Below are positions 48,578 through 61,239 of a DNA stretch of 64,000 nt, in pieces; position 1 is the first letter of the stretch, and each line of letters begins with the position of its first letter. The DNA is taken from NCBI GenBank assembly GCA_003118195.1, contig BEXV01000002.1, positions 277,841 to 341,840 on the forward strand. Direction: 5' to 3'. The stretch is from Hemicentrotus pulcherrimus (lineage: Eukaryota > Echinodermata > Echinoidea > Camarodonta > Strongylocentrotidae). The notes under the pieces were generated by a model, which made no database searches, was not told where the DNA came from, and worked only from the letters and a program-made list of their open reading frames with translations. Both the position numbers and the translations under genes were made by a program.

Positions 48578-51500
48578 GTAAGTATTCGTGTTTTTTTGTT
48601 TCAAAGTGAATATGTTAGTACCACGTCATGTTAACAGTTCATGCACTTTGGCTGCAATTTCTATTTAAGATTGTTCTAAGATCCAAGCAATTCTGATCGA
48701 TATTACTTCTCAGAAATGATGAAAGCAGAAATCCAGTGATAAATGCCTCTTTCTGCAAAGGAGTCAACAATGTCACTACCCTAATATGAGATGAAGAATT
48801 ATTGAGCTGCACTTTACAAGTCCTACAGTTGAGATATCGTTCAAATTTCCTTGGATTTCGGGATGAGGAATGGACGATATTCTTTGGAAGAATTTTTTTC
48901 TTTTTATAGTAGTCAAATCCGCTTTGATAATAATGATGGCCCACACACAATAAAGACACGCAGCTAGGCATGTTCTAGATTGGGAGATCAACCTAACAAT
49001 GTAAACAATAGTGCATGAAATAATTTGACACAATCGAGAAGGTTTTGGGGCTAACTGCACACTGTACAAACTTTAACACAAAACTTAGCGTACCTCTTGT
49101 ACCCCCAAACTTAGCCATAGATCATTAACACATGACAGGTATTCCAAAGACTTTTATCTAATCGCAACTTTAAGTAGAATTTTAAGAAGTAGGTTATCAT
49201 AAAATCATTTAAGAGTGTGATAATCGACTAACACATCAAGAAACTATTAGATCTTAAATCCTTTTATGTCATGTTCCTCGATGGCCCCTCTCATTCTATC
49301 TCTCCTTGATCTCTCCGACTTCCCTCTCCCGCCGCTTGGTCTCTCTAAATTTCTCTCCCCGATCTCTACTTCTCTCCCTTTCATCTTTTTCCAACGCAAA
49401 CTTTTTCTACTGCAAAAGCTTAGTTCCAAAAGAAAATCCCCTTCCTTTCGCTGCCTGCCTCTCGTTAGCGAATCGATAGAAAAGACAGGAACTGTCACAT
49501 ACTTCATGAAGAGATTTTGCTAGTTAAGCCTTAGTGGTTTGTCATTTGTTATCGTATGTCATGACTTCAGAACAACAGTGCAAAGTAAGGAACGATCACG
49601 TGAAGCGATTCAACAGATGTGTAGGTAAAACTCCCGTTAAACATTTTCACCTATTCATATAAGTTAAATTTGTGTATCAAAAATATTATTTATGGATTGC
49701 TTCTGGTCATCTAGAAAGAGTCATTACATCATTGCCTCTGAATATAGCTATCCAGCGAACTGATTTTTACATTTCTTTTGATAAAAAATACGCATGTATA
49801 TAATATATATATATATTTAAACGGAAAATAACAGAAACATCCCAACCGTCCACCCAATTGGAGAGAAATAGAAATAGATGGAGGAAGGTAAGAATAATAA
49901 ATGGAGAGAGAGGGAGAGGAAGAGAGAGAGTGGGAGAGAGAGAGGTGATGAGAGTGTGGTAGAGAAAAGATGAGATTTTATAGGATTTTTCACAAAATTA
50001 CACTTCAATGTATAATCTACTAAAGCTAGCCTTTAGAATACGAGAGTGCATCGAAATGACAAATGACAGACGAACCCAATATTCTATTACCGCCTGCGCG
50101 TGAAGAACACCGGAGGAAAAAAGTAAAATGGCCAATCGGAAATTTAATAATAAAATTACAAAAGAATCATCACTTGTCCAAGAACCGGTGAGTCATCATT
50201 TTAAATTTTGGAGGATGTCGAAAGACTTACATGTGCTCATTTACGGGAGATCAATATATAGAAAAGAGTTGTGGTGCTCAACAAATAAAATCGTTGGACA
50301 TTAATAGATACGGCCGCGCTGATGTTGATTAAATACAATGACATTGTTTGTTGGAAGGTACCAGACTCGATTAGCATTAAAGCTTTTTAGGGGTTACTTT
50401 TTTTCCTTTCTGGTTATTGTATAACATTATATTTTACTTATTGTTGAGTGTTTATTATGAGACAATCATTTTCAATGGACCTTGCTACTAAATTGTGGGC
50501 AAATAATTGTATTAAAAGATCTTTTGGAGAAGCAAATATATCCATCTAAAATCGTCTTGATATATTGTTTCCTTTTAAATCAAATATCTTTATTATTTTG
50601 TCATATATCGAGCAATGCAAGTTTTAAGTTTGACTCACAATAATTGAGAAATATAATTGGATATTAGAATAATGGTTAATGGTAGCTCGTTTAATTAATA
50701 GGTAAGGCCATAGTGTTTTCGTTTTGTACACGTATTAACGCGACATGTCACTCTCTAAAGGCGTGTCCAGATAAACCTCGGTAAACCAGCGCATTAAAAA
50801 GAGCCAAGGTTTCTTCCATGCGTATTCACTGGGTTCTGTGTTTACAGAAATGTGAAGGTTCAACATATTAATGTTCTAATAGCAAAAATCCCCCGCGGTT
50901 TTGCGGCGTCACATTTGATAGCGACTTAAGGAGAATAAATAATTACTAAACACACTCATTTGCTTCTTAAAAGTATATCATTTCGTTTCAGTTCTGGTTC
51001 GATAATGCATACATCTCGGATTTCATTAAACGTGTTAAATCATTTGACCTTTTGCAATGAACACATTTTCATACAATACATTCTTTTGTCGCACTGATTA
51101 TGAAAATTCCATCGCCGTTTTAGACGTGTCCTCTGGATACTTAAGTGAGGTTTTTTTGTGGCTACCGACCTCGCAAGTGCTTTTAGACAGATGGCATCTT
51201 CTAATTTACAGAATTGACGGGGTTCTGTCTAATGCATATATTGATATCTTTAAAGGTCTGACGACAAGGTAATGTAATAATGTTTTACAGTTAAAAGAAT
51301 TCCTGGTTTTGGACAGAATAATGCAAAATAATGAGCTTTCCTTTTTTGTTCTTCACTTTCCAAATTACAAGTGCAACCTTTTTAGAAGATTACTTCCCAA
51401 GTATGACTTGGCCATGAGATCGCAAGAAACGCAGTGGCAATCCCGGATTGATTGTGACAGGGATATTACGGAATGAGCATCGTCCTTGAGACAAGTTGAT

Positions 51501-52615
51501 TACACTAAAACGATTAATAGTATTTGATAGTGTTATTTTCTCCTAGTAAAAGCTATAAAGTGAACAGAAAATTTTGTCACTATCGAATATCGCAGGCTCT
51601 ATATCAGCCAGGTTAAGAATTAACATGACGTGTGAATTCAGTTGTATAACCTAATGAAACACGATCGCAGACTTAAAGAATAAATCAACTGATAAATCAT
51701 GTTTGGATTATGTAACATATCATGGACAAGTTAACAGATTCCAAAAGGACTTGTGTAGTTCTGCTGCAAATTGTTTTATGTTGATGTTTTGAAAGTCTTT
51801 GCAACCGTGTTAAATAGAGCCAATCAAGAACAAAAGTGTAACCCTTACCAACTTATTTGAGGGTCAAACGTACTGTTAGGATAACGTGCATTGACGTCCT
51901 GTCTTTTCATTCTGTTGAAATCGTGGAAGGAAAACGAATGGTATAAATTGGATGGATCGAAAGGAATTTGCGGTTCTCATTTCTCTTTGTGTTTCACCAC
52001 CGTTGAAATAATACACTGTTTTCCTTTGAGTTATTTTGGTAAAACATGCGGCCTGCGTGAGGAGAATCACAGGTTTTATAGACATGATCAGCGTGTTTAA
52101 TGGAACGGTGTCATATCCAGTTGCAAGGATTCTTCAAAAGTAATCACGATATCCAATTAACTTTTTTAAATCGTCTAGCAAATATCACATAGATTGGGAT
52201 GAAATTAGCACTTGAAATGCATGCACGGGTAAAGGTTACAGTCACGAAACCAGAACAGAAAAAGAGAGAAAGAGAGAATGGTGGTGATAATAATGGAAAG
52301 GGGGTTAATCTCTTTCGAGCGATAAGCTGTGGAGATCAACTATTTTTAGTTACATATTTACTCATTTATTGCTAAAACTTAATTAAATGAAGGTACATTT
52401 AACACCACCAAGAGGAATACAAAAAGAGAAAAAGAGAGAGAGAGGTGGCTGAGGTGGTTGTAAAGGAGATGGATTTGCAAATGTAAAGGTTTAAATGAAA
52501 GATTCTCATGTTTTTATAATAATTGCTTTAAAGTGCTGTATCATCTATTAACACGAACCACAGAAGCAGCTTAACGGCTATTACGGATGAAAGTTTAGTT
52601 CATACAAATAGGAAC

Positions 52616-52649
<34 letters not shown>

Positions 52650-55600
52650 CTTCAAAGTCTACTAATCATCTAGAAACCGTACACTTTTCAAGGATATCAT
52701 TAGATACACGATCTGTTATCATTATTCGATTTTACCATGATTTAGAGAGCAGATCAAAGAGATGGATTTTAATTTCCATTATTGGCTTATCAACGCAACT
52801 ATCGAGCCTTCAGTTCTCTTAGTAACTTGTATTGTCTTTATTTATGATAAACCTAGAGAGCTTTAGCTGCGATTATGTTGATCGATCTATGAAGTATCAA
52901 AGACAGCGTATGAGATCCCAGAAGCCTTAGAAAGAAAGATGTAAGCATGTAAACTTTATTTATATTTGAAAGTTTTCAATTCATTTCAAAGGTTAATTAT
53001 GTATTATCAAGATTCCTCAGACTTCAGGGTCGTCAATTAGGTATTTGTCCCGTTGATAATTAAACTTTTAATTTGGTAACAAACTAATGATTCCCTATTG
53101 GCTCTTGCTCTTCTTCTTCTTCTTCTCCTCATTTTCATGGTCCTTTTCACTCCTCCTCTTTACACTTCCCTAACCAAACGAGCTTTTCTTTTCCAATGCT
53201 CAATAATCTGATGTACAGATACATGAGAAATAAATTATACTCTATTTTCTGCACATGACATCCCAAAATTTAACACTCCATAAATATTATTCCATTCCAC
53301 TTCATTTCTTCATTCCTTTGGAATAATGCCTGTTTTATGGTCTAACAGAGATACATTCTTTCTATTATTCCTTTTATTTCTTCCCGTTCACTTTCTCAAA
53401 GTCATTTTTCATTCCCATAAAGCAGGCAATATCGACAATTATGTCGCGGTTTCCATTAGAGCTCACTTCAACATGGATAACATCAACTGCTTGTCTTCCC
53501 TTTCTTCTGTTGAGTTAAATCTATTCACTCGACCGAAATGTTTTTTCTACAAATACAAAAAACACTTGTTTCCTTGGCGCCCATGTACATGCTTTCTTCT
53601 TAAACCTATTGTTTTTGTCTCTCCTAGGTTGCGACGAATTCTTCTACGTCTTCTACGTAATGTCAAGATAAAAAAAAAACCCTCCATACTTTTGTATATA
53701 GGGAGATTAATTTTTGAATATCATTCTTGATTATTCGTTTGGTTGAACATTGTTTTGAGTAGAAGAAAGATTGATCGATAATTGTATAAATACCGTCCTT
53801 TATAGCACACGAATTCCCACACATTTGGTCAGTAATACACGATTTGGTAGACTTTCACTAAGACAAAATAATATGTGACACATCAATAAAATGTTAGAAA
53901 TATGAATTAAATTGATCGTTTAGATATCCAAATAGGTCTAAGCTTTTAAGCAAATTTGCATTACTTCATTACAAGTTAGTAATCAAGCATGTGCAGAACG
54001 TACATAAAGTAGGGTCTCAAATTTTCTTGAAACTAAACAGTATAACACAGTGAGTGAATAGGACGCTCTGTCATACATCCTAACATTGGGGAATCCTTTT
54101 AAGGGAAAAATTTCGCTACTAACCGTATTCGACTCTCAATTCTGACTCTCAATAGGATCAATATCATTTATATCACAAGACTGTACAATATGTATGCCAG
54201 ATATATTTTAGGGAGAGTCCAATATTTTTTTTTTCTCCACACGTTACCCACTATATCTGAGGTGATAGTAGAACTGGATACTGAATAAAGTTTTCAGTCG
54301 TACTAGTGGTGGGATCAGAGAAAATAGAAAATGAAATGAAACTGTTAACGTCTGAGACAACAAATGAACAAATACCTTGGACGTGCAATCTATCATCAAG
54401 AAATAGTCATGCAACATCGTAGACTTTGCCAAACATATAATCTAATCCCCATAATACAAGGAATGATACATAGCCAATAATGTACATTAAAACTACTGTA
54501 CACGGTAAGCAACAGTAATCGACAATGATATTATTAACGGATTGAGAACCATTGAATACACTTGATGCAATTTATTAATTACCAAATCCTTTTTCCACAC
54601 AACCAATATTTAACATCATTGTATATAACTGTGTATACTTTGTCACATCGAGGAAATAATAAAATGGTGTGAGAAATACATTAATCACAAGATGTTTCAC
54701 AATAGGAAGAATTGATTTCTATATTTTTTTAACGCCAATATGATCGAAACATGTGACTGAAACAAAGTCAAAGAGAAAGCGGAGTTGAGACACACGAGAC
54801 GAGGGGGATAATTATGGATTAAATAAGTACATTAGATAGGAACGTTTTTCATGTTTTTTTTTATGCAGTGATCATTACAAAAACACAACACGATGAAGGG
54901 TAATACACTTTGTTGCCTCTGACCCTCCTGTTCATTCACATTTGTAGTCTCCGTCAAGACACTGACAGTTCAGACATTCTATCAGGTTGGCTGATACAGC
55001 TAGCAAAACATAAGCGGTATGCCGCGAGAACTGAAGCTTTCTCGTAAAGTGAACGTATCTTTTACACTTGACATTCGCATGAAATTGAATTGGCGGACTG
55101 CCGGCTAATCAAGGCATGTTGTTATAGCATGTGATAACTTCATACTAGAGGTGAATTACTGTACTTTCACCCCAGGTGAAGTCAAGACGAGACGCCCTAC
55201 ATACTGACTTCATCAAGTTTAAGCTATGATCGAGCTTATACTTAGGACTACTACTATCTCGGAATACGACCTCATGTTATATATGAAATTCTGAAGCAGG
55301 TTTTAAGATGATTTCTCGGGTCTTAAAAGCTTTTCCATTATCCCCATTTATTATAATAATGAATATTATGTACAAATCCCTCGGTATACTTAAAATGAGA
55401 GTTGAAAATGTTCGCCGTTCTTTGGCGATTATCTTGACAGCGAGAGCGACATTATCATTACTTGGCTGAAATTGAAAGAACTAAGATCGTAGACTTTGTG
55501 ATTCAAAGTCAAAATTTAGAATTCAATATGTCAAATGTCTGAAGTATCTTTATTTAAAAAAAAGGTATAGTTCTAGTAGGGGTGCTATAAGAGAGCTGCG

Positions 55601-57592
55601 AATATGAAAACTGAAAATAATATGTTGTTTTGAAATCGGTTCTAAATTCACAATCTGCATTCAAATATTGGTAAGCTTTCCATCAAGCTCAATTAATGTA
55701 TGGGTCTTAGAGCATAGAACTTTTTCATCACCGATTTGCAATTCCAAGGAAGGGTTTCCTTCATCAGTTCGTTGATAAAACGTACGATACGATCTCATAT
55801 ATTTTTGTAACTTTGCGATATAAAAAATGAAAAAATGCAAGAAATATTATATTCAGATGCATTGAAATCTTTTCAATAAGAACACACAAAGAAGAAAAGA
55901 TGTAAAAAGCTTAGACCGCTTCTTTAACAAAGGAGAAACATTAACACGTAGTATCAGCAAACAATTATTTTAAAAAAAACTAACTTCTGAATTGTATTCT
56001 ACTTATTTCACTAGGTATACATGTGAAAAAGAAAACATTTAAGAAGCTGAATTGCTGAGACAAGATCAAATATATCATGAGACAATATCATTTTGTCAAG
56101 GTTAGTATGCTTTCCAATCACTTTTTGAGAAGTTCCAGTCTATACTGACAATTAAATGTCATATTAAAATGTTTTCCTATGAAATACAATATCTGCATTG
56201 TCCATTATTTAAAAATAAAAAATCCTTTTAAAACGTTTACGTTATGGAGTGAAAATAACAAATACTCTTTCCTGCTGTCAAAATCTGGATCTGTCAAAAA
56301 TTGGAAGGTTTGAAATAATAGAAGTTGCTATCATAAAATATTAAAGCGTGTTATGCGAAAGCTTCCATTAGGTTTCAATAATATTGATAAGACCATGATT
56401 TGTGTTTGTAACATTTCGTAATGGATATTTAGTTTACTAAAAGCAGTGCGAAATGGATACATTCATTTCAAATGTTACACGAAACTTGACTTCTTGATAC
56501 ATAATGAGAAAAATGTAGGTGTAATCAACAAAAATGAATTGAAACGTTAAATTCCAAAATTAAAACGGCCAAAAATTACATTCTTATATCGGTAAAGTAG
56601 CAATGGAAATATTTGCTCATGCAAGAGCTTGATTAATTTTCGTAGGACTTTTAAACCTATTTTATGTAGTAATGTCTATACATTATTTATAATCTGCCCA
56701 TCTAAAATAATATTTGATTGACTAGAGCTTTATGTATATCGATTAATATATCTCTGCTTTTCAAATCAGGATTTTACGTCTGTAAACAACCAACTAGGTA
56801 GTCGACACTAACGCTGTTTGACGATGGGCCATTCATATACTGTCCTAAAGCCAGGTCCTATTTACACAAATTGAAATCGATAACTAAATGGACGAAATAA
56901 AACACCTGTTATAGCAATATCAGTCATAAAGTAAAAGCGGAGGTTCGTATAGATTTTATTCTTCAGGGAATAACTGCCAGTAATAAAGTTGTAGCGGGGA
57001 TTCCTGTATATTTTGTTTTCTACATAGTTTGTTTTTGTTGATCACTAGATTTAAACAGCAACTCACTGATAAAGCCGAAACAGGTGAGTCGGAAACCTAA
57101 TTAACTTCGAGCTATTCATTCAATGACTTTGTGTATTCATAATGACCGTGACATTTAAATAATCAGCAACTGGAAAATCAACCTCCATATATGATCAAGG
57201 AAACAAAACATGAAAAATGTGCTGATAAAGAAACGTCATTCTCGGAATTTCATAATCTCAGAAGTTTCAAGGAAGAATCTTATAGTTTTTGTTTTAAATA
57301 TTAAGCAAGATGGGAATTTAGGAGTTACTCTACTATGATCTATAATCATCTTCACTACAAATAATTCTGATATTGCTTTTCCATCTAAACTATTAGAACG
57401 CGAAGAATAAAATCAATAAAATGTATGCTATACCATTATTACCGGTACATCAAAAAAGTTATGAATTCATCCATTTTTACATCGACTGTCACTAATCACC
57501 CAAAGTATTCTTATATCTATAATCATTTTGTAAACGATCATAAATTTATTAAAACGTAGAAGTTTTTGTGAGATAAAATTCAGACCTTTATC
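48578..57592. other. AT-rich non-coding stretch with simple repeats
   Basis: No supported gene over 9 kb. Simple sequence: CT-rich at about 49262-49400, (AT)n at about 49799-49815, (GA)n at about 49898-49946, GA-rich at about 52255-52280 and 52430-52446, (TA)n at 52618-52648, and CTT-rich at about 53101-53160. A consensus donor CAG|GTGAGT lies near 57085 on plus without a convincing exon before it. The 134-codon frame at 53326-53730 is Phe/Leu/Lys-rich with no motif. Confidence 0.55.
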
Positions 57593-57829
57593 TCATATTG
57601 TATGTGGTACTCCATGGTTAATGCCACGGAATTTTTCATTCCAACATATGTCATACATGATTGAAACCTCGCCGCTTGTCGGGTCTCTAGGCGCCCAGCT
57701 AACACCAAAAGTCACCAGGGAAAATCTTGATATTTGGTGGAATACCTGGGGCATATCTTGATCGACTGGGTTACCAAATACGTGAAAAGGGTAATCCTGC
57801 AAAGAGTCCGTTTCCACGAGACTCCTCAT
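57593..57829 (-). CDS. Fibronectin/cytokine-receptor-like stretch, out of frame with 57847-58106
   Basis: A 78-codon frame whose second half reads like the first strands of a class I cytokine-receptor or FN3 domain: FGNPVDQDMPQ (compare the G-[YL]-P-P-x-x-P linker that opens domain 2 of gp130-type receptors), then GVSWAPRDPTSGEVSIMYDICW (shortened here as GVSWAPRDPTSG and SIMYDICW), the W-x-P-P...G...Y pattern of FN3 B-C strands. The two cysteines usual in the receptor domain are absent at the expected places. A TAA lies two codons before the ATG, and the frame is shifted relative to the Ig-like exon upstream. A 68-nt GT...AG segment (57897-57830) could restore frame but would leave the Ig domain too short. 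A frameshifted pseudogene, or chance similarity of this half, are both possible. Confidence 0.3.
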   Translation of the reverse strand: MRSLVETDSLQDYPFHVFGNPVDQDMPQVFHQISRFSLVTFGVSWAPRDPTSGEVSIMYDICWNEKFRGINHGVPHTI

Positions 57830-57846
57830 CTTTTAAAATCTTAGAA

Positions 57847-58106
57847 TCAAATATTTCTTATAGGCGAATCGGATTCGTAAATGTAATGTATCTTTACTGA
57901 TGAGTCAAACTTCCACACCATACGCTTACAATTTACCGATCGATTATTTTGACAATCAATACCCCTTAAGCATCTCACATACAGTTTTTCGGTCCATAAG
58001 TGGATTAGCGGGTTTGTGGTGAAGTAATTGTGTTCCCAAGGCAATTGAAGGTTAAGAAAACAAACCAGTCTTTTACGGTGTATGTAATATAGTATCCGGT
58101 AATGTT
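57847..58106 (-). CDS. gp130-like receptor Ig-like domain exon, partial
   Basis: From a good acceptor (GAATATTTTTAG, ending 58107) the frame is open to a TGA at 57847-57849. Its core reads NPLIHLWTEKLYVRC, then LRGID, C, eleven residues, and VWK. Human gp130 and G-CSF receptor domain 1 share, from memory, P-[hydrophobic]-[VI]-x-L, a Cys, exactly five residues, a second Cys, and in gp130 exactly eleven residues to VWK; all are matched here. The interval C-x5-C...VWK lies at 57972-57910. An N-x-S glycosylation sequon follows the second Cys. In gp130 this domain caps the cytokine-binding module on the cell surface. The remaining strands of the domain and its later cysteine are not seen before the stop. 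A donor TCA|GTAAAG at 57897 could end the exon early. It is either a real exon of a diverged gp130-like receptor with further exons unseen, or a decayed copy. Confidence 0.45.
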
Positions 58107-59515
58107 CTAAAAATATTCACATTCAACAACAAGTAAATCACATGAAATAATGAAATGAAATGCAAACTAAAAATAAGAATAATTAATACAGATTAAAATA
58201 GCAACGTTGAAATTAATACAGTTTGCGCACACATTTTTCACTATGAATATATCGTTCAATGCAAAAACATAAAAATGAACTTATAATATCAGTTAAAATT
58301 TGAAATGTGATTTATAAATCTAAATGTTATTCATAAATCTAGGCTAAATGATTATTACATTAAAGGTGGTGTAAGAGAGTCACAGGTATCTGTTACCGGG
58401 CCTTTTTACAGTCAACTTTGAAAGAAGATTAAACTAAAATCAGATTGGCGCAACTACAAAACATTGAATTATGACTTTCATCGATGAAAATATTAATTCA
58501 ATCATATGTTCATTGGCTTGCGGAACTATCAAAATGAAATTAGTGTAGATTTGATTAAGAATTACACATTGGAATAACACTAATGAATTCCAGAAGAAAA
58601 CTAATCTACGCTTTAGTAGGTGAAACCTTTAAAATTCCTGATAAATTTTCAATTCACTTTTCAGGATGCAAAATATCAAATGCGAAAACGATTGATAACT
58701 CATCTTGCTGTAACTCATTTATGATTAACATTGTTTGTTCCGTAAAATTAGACTCTAAGAAATGGATTGTTGTATGAACCATTGGCATAAATTACTGTTT
58801 TGTTAATGTAGATCTATATTGAGTGTATCTATCGGGTAATGATACTTTAAAATGGGTTTATCAATTCCAGTTTTAAAAAACACCACTAAATTGAGATTGT
58901 TTGTACCACACTAACATCTTTTCGATAGCATACCAAATACATTAAAAGTCTAGTGCTTTCTAACAGGAAATGGGAAAAATAAATAATTATTGTCATTTTA
59001 AACGAATTGAAAATGAGGTGGTCTCATTTGAGTTATTGAAATAGTTAAAAACCATTTTTTATGGTTACTTGAAACATTTCACACATTTAACATTAACTAT
59101 TGTAGACGAGTCAACTGGCCTTCCAGGAATTCCAGTTGACTTTGGTATACTATTTAACGTCATTTATCTAATACGTCTATGATTGAGAACATTTATAGAC
59201 GTTCCACACTTTTGGCATTTAAAGTAAAAAATGTTTAGAATACCATTCAAAGTGCAATAATAACAAAACCAATTTTCGAACAAATCCTTAATATACTTTG
59301 TGATCAAATATATAAAACTTACCAACCTTTGTATCCTAAGAAAAAAATTAAAGTGCTACTCCCAAACTCGGGGACGCCGACGCAAGTGCAGCAACCTTCT
59401 TTCTGTTTTCTTCGTTCTTTATCTCTATTTTCGTTCTTCTGTTTGTACTGTACAGTCTCTTATCACGCGAAATAAAAAGATGGAAACACCGTTTGCTTTC
59501 GTCTTCTGAAGTTAC
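58107..59515 (-). other. Putative first intron of the gp130-like gene
   Basis: AT-rich sequence between the donor at 59515 and the acceptor at 58107. If both belong to one gene, a signal-peptide exon is expected here; I could not identify one with confidence. Short frames inside show no motif. Confidence 0.3.
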
Positions 59516-59630
59516 CTTTTCTCGTGGTGTTCCGTGCTTTCGGCTCTTGACTGTCGTCCAACCGGTTTTCCTTCGTGTTTTATAGTCCACAGCACTCGCT
59601 TACTGCCGCCAATCGCGTATCACGTGATCA
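59516..59630 (-). promoter_or_regulatory. CCAAT/TATA promoter and non-coding first exon
   Basis: Read on the minus strand, in order: CACGTG E-box within TCACGTGA (59626-59621), ATTGG (reverse CCAAT, 59613-59609), TATAAAA (59584-59578), then a GC-richer purine-rich leader without ATG ending at GAGAAAAG|GTAACT, a good splice donor with the exon ending at 59516. Spacing of CCAAT, TATA and leader is typical of a metazoan Pol II core promoter, giving a start near 59550 and a first exon of about 35 nt. Its orientation matches the gp130-like exon about 1.4 kb downstream. CRE-like TGACGT words lie further upstream at about 59675-59700. Confidence 0.42.
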
Positions 59631-60889
59631 CAAATACTGCTCAATAGACACGATGTAATACCCTACCTAGTCTCACGTCATGGGGGCTCTGTGTGACGTG
59701 CTTTGGGCATTTCCTGCCTTAATCCCCTATTTTCCCCGTCTTGTTGCCTGTTCGACGGAATGTGATGGAGGGGGAGGGGTGTTACATTTCAGAAATCGTG
59801 AGTTCTTCATGCTCGATTCTGGTTGGCGGAATACTCGTTTGATCTCTCGTTTAGTTTGTCGAACGCACATGATGCCAGTAGAGTTTTCTTCGTTATCAAC
59901 GTTGGTGCCAAAAGACAAAATAAAGTAAACGAGTGACAACATTATGTGCCATGATGCTAAATTCATGATACATTTATTTCATTTCGTAATACGAAACTAT
60001 CATAATTATCTGATTACTATCACCAGATCGTCAAAAAGATTTAGGTAATGGTAACAACAAATCCGATATCTGGGGAGGAGTGAACAATAATTTGTAAGCA
60101 TTAACATTATTATTAAGTATATGTGTTGAAGATCGTGAGAGAAAAAATGTTCCCTGAAAAGTGTGGCTTTTCAAATGCCTTTCTTGCACCTTCAACAGTT
60201 CATAACTGTTCTCTTTTATCCATTTTGCTCAAGCTTTCACTGACCTATTTCGTTCATTTTCGGGATCTATATTATCTCTACTTATGTTAAAAACAATATA
60301 CGAGCCTAGTGTGCTGAACATTGATTTAAAGATATTATATTAATCTAACTTACTGATTGTTTATGTTTATTTCCAAAATCAATAAAGCATGAATGGTATA
60401 TGCATATATAAAAATTTTAGATTCAAATACGCTGGATAGCCCATTTTACCTGTAATAGAAGCAGAAAACCGCTGTTCTTCAATTTGATCCAAAATAATGC
60501 ATACAATATATTATATACAAATGTGATAAATGAATAATATAATTATTATTTCTACATCGACAAGAGACTCACAATGTCTTAATGAGTGCAAATATCAAAT
60601 AGCATAGAACATAAACAAATAATTAACAAATATGGTATAATTTTCATATGTATTTCATTTGTATTATACGGTAGTTCATTCAAAGACATATTATTAGTAT
60701 CTTGGATTTCAATTTAAACATGTAAACGCGTGAATAATCATAAATGGCGTATCCATCTAAGATACTACTCAGGTTTGCAATTAGAAGGATAACACACTGA
60801 GATAATTCGCATATTTCAGCAATATTAATTTAAAGGACAATTCAATCATTGTAATGAATTCATTTGTATAAAAGCGGAAGAGGCGAAAA
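59631..60889. other. Non-coding stretch upstream of the promoter
   Basis: The first 300 bp are relatively CpG-rich with CACGTCA and TGACGTG words and overlap two opposing frames of about 80 codons without motifs. The remainder is very AT-rich with nothing recognised. Confidence 0.45.
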
Positions 60890-61145
60890 ATAATGATGAC
60901 AATAATAACGCTAACGGATATTTTGATAACGCATATAATTATCTACCTCGGCTCTATAGTCAGCTGTTTCGGTGCTCAAAGCATTACAGGAATTTCTTCC
61001 GGTTTCTATTGGACACGTAGATGGAGAATGGTAAATGTAGAACAATTTTTTTTCCAAAGGACATTAGTGCCGCGGCGGGACTCGAACCGCGAACCATGTG
61101 ATAAACTGTCCAACCATGCATCCACTAAACCACGACACCTCTACA
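60890..61145 (-). mobile_element. tRNA-derived SINE
   Basis: On the minus strand a tRNA-like head has an A box TGGTTTAGTGG (61132-61122) and a perfect B box GGTTCGAGTCC (61088-61078), 44 nt apart, the internal Pol III promoter. The T stem lacks one G (GCGG against CCCGC), so it is not an intact tRNA. The body follows, including CCTGTAATGCTTTGAGCACC and the sequence through GAGCCGAGG (60990-60946), a type seen in the tails of invertebrate SINEs as I recall them. It ends in a TTATTATTGTCATCATTATT-like 3' tail. A 107-codon plus-strand frame over it is a by-product. Confidence 0.65.
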
Positions 61146-61239
61146 AATTAAGAGAAACAAAATGGCAAAAGCTTGGAATAAATCAGACCGCTAACAGGAA
61201 AGTGATGAATATTTAAAACACGAGATCATTAAATCTATT

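Noticed and set aside
53326..53730. 134-codon plus-strand frame with hydrophobic start
   Set aside because: Resembles a signal peptide only because of T-rich DNA; the rest is Phe/Leu/Lys-rich with no motif.
61065..61140. Functional tRNA gene
   Set aside because: A and B boxes are present but the T stem is broken by a missing G and a SINE body follows; it is a SINE head.
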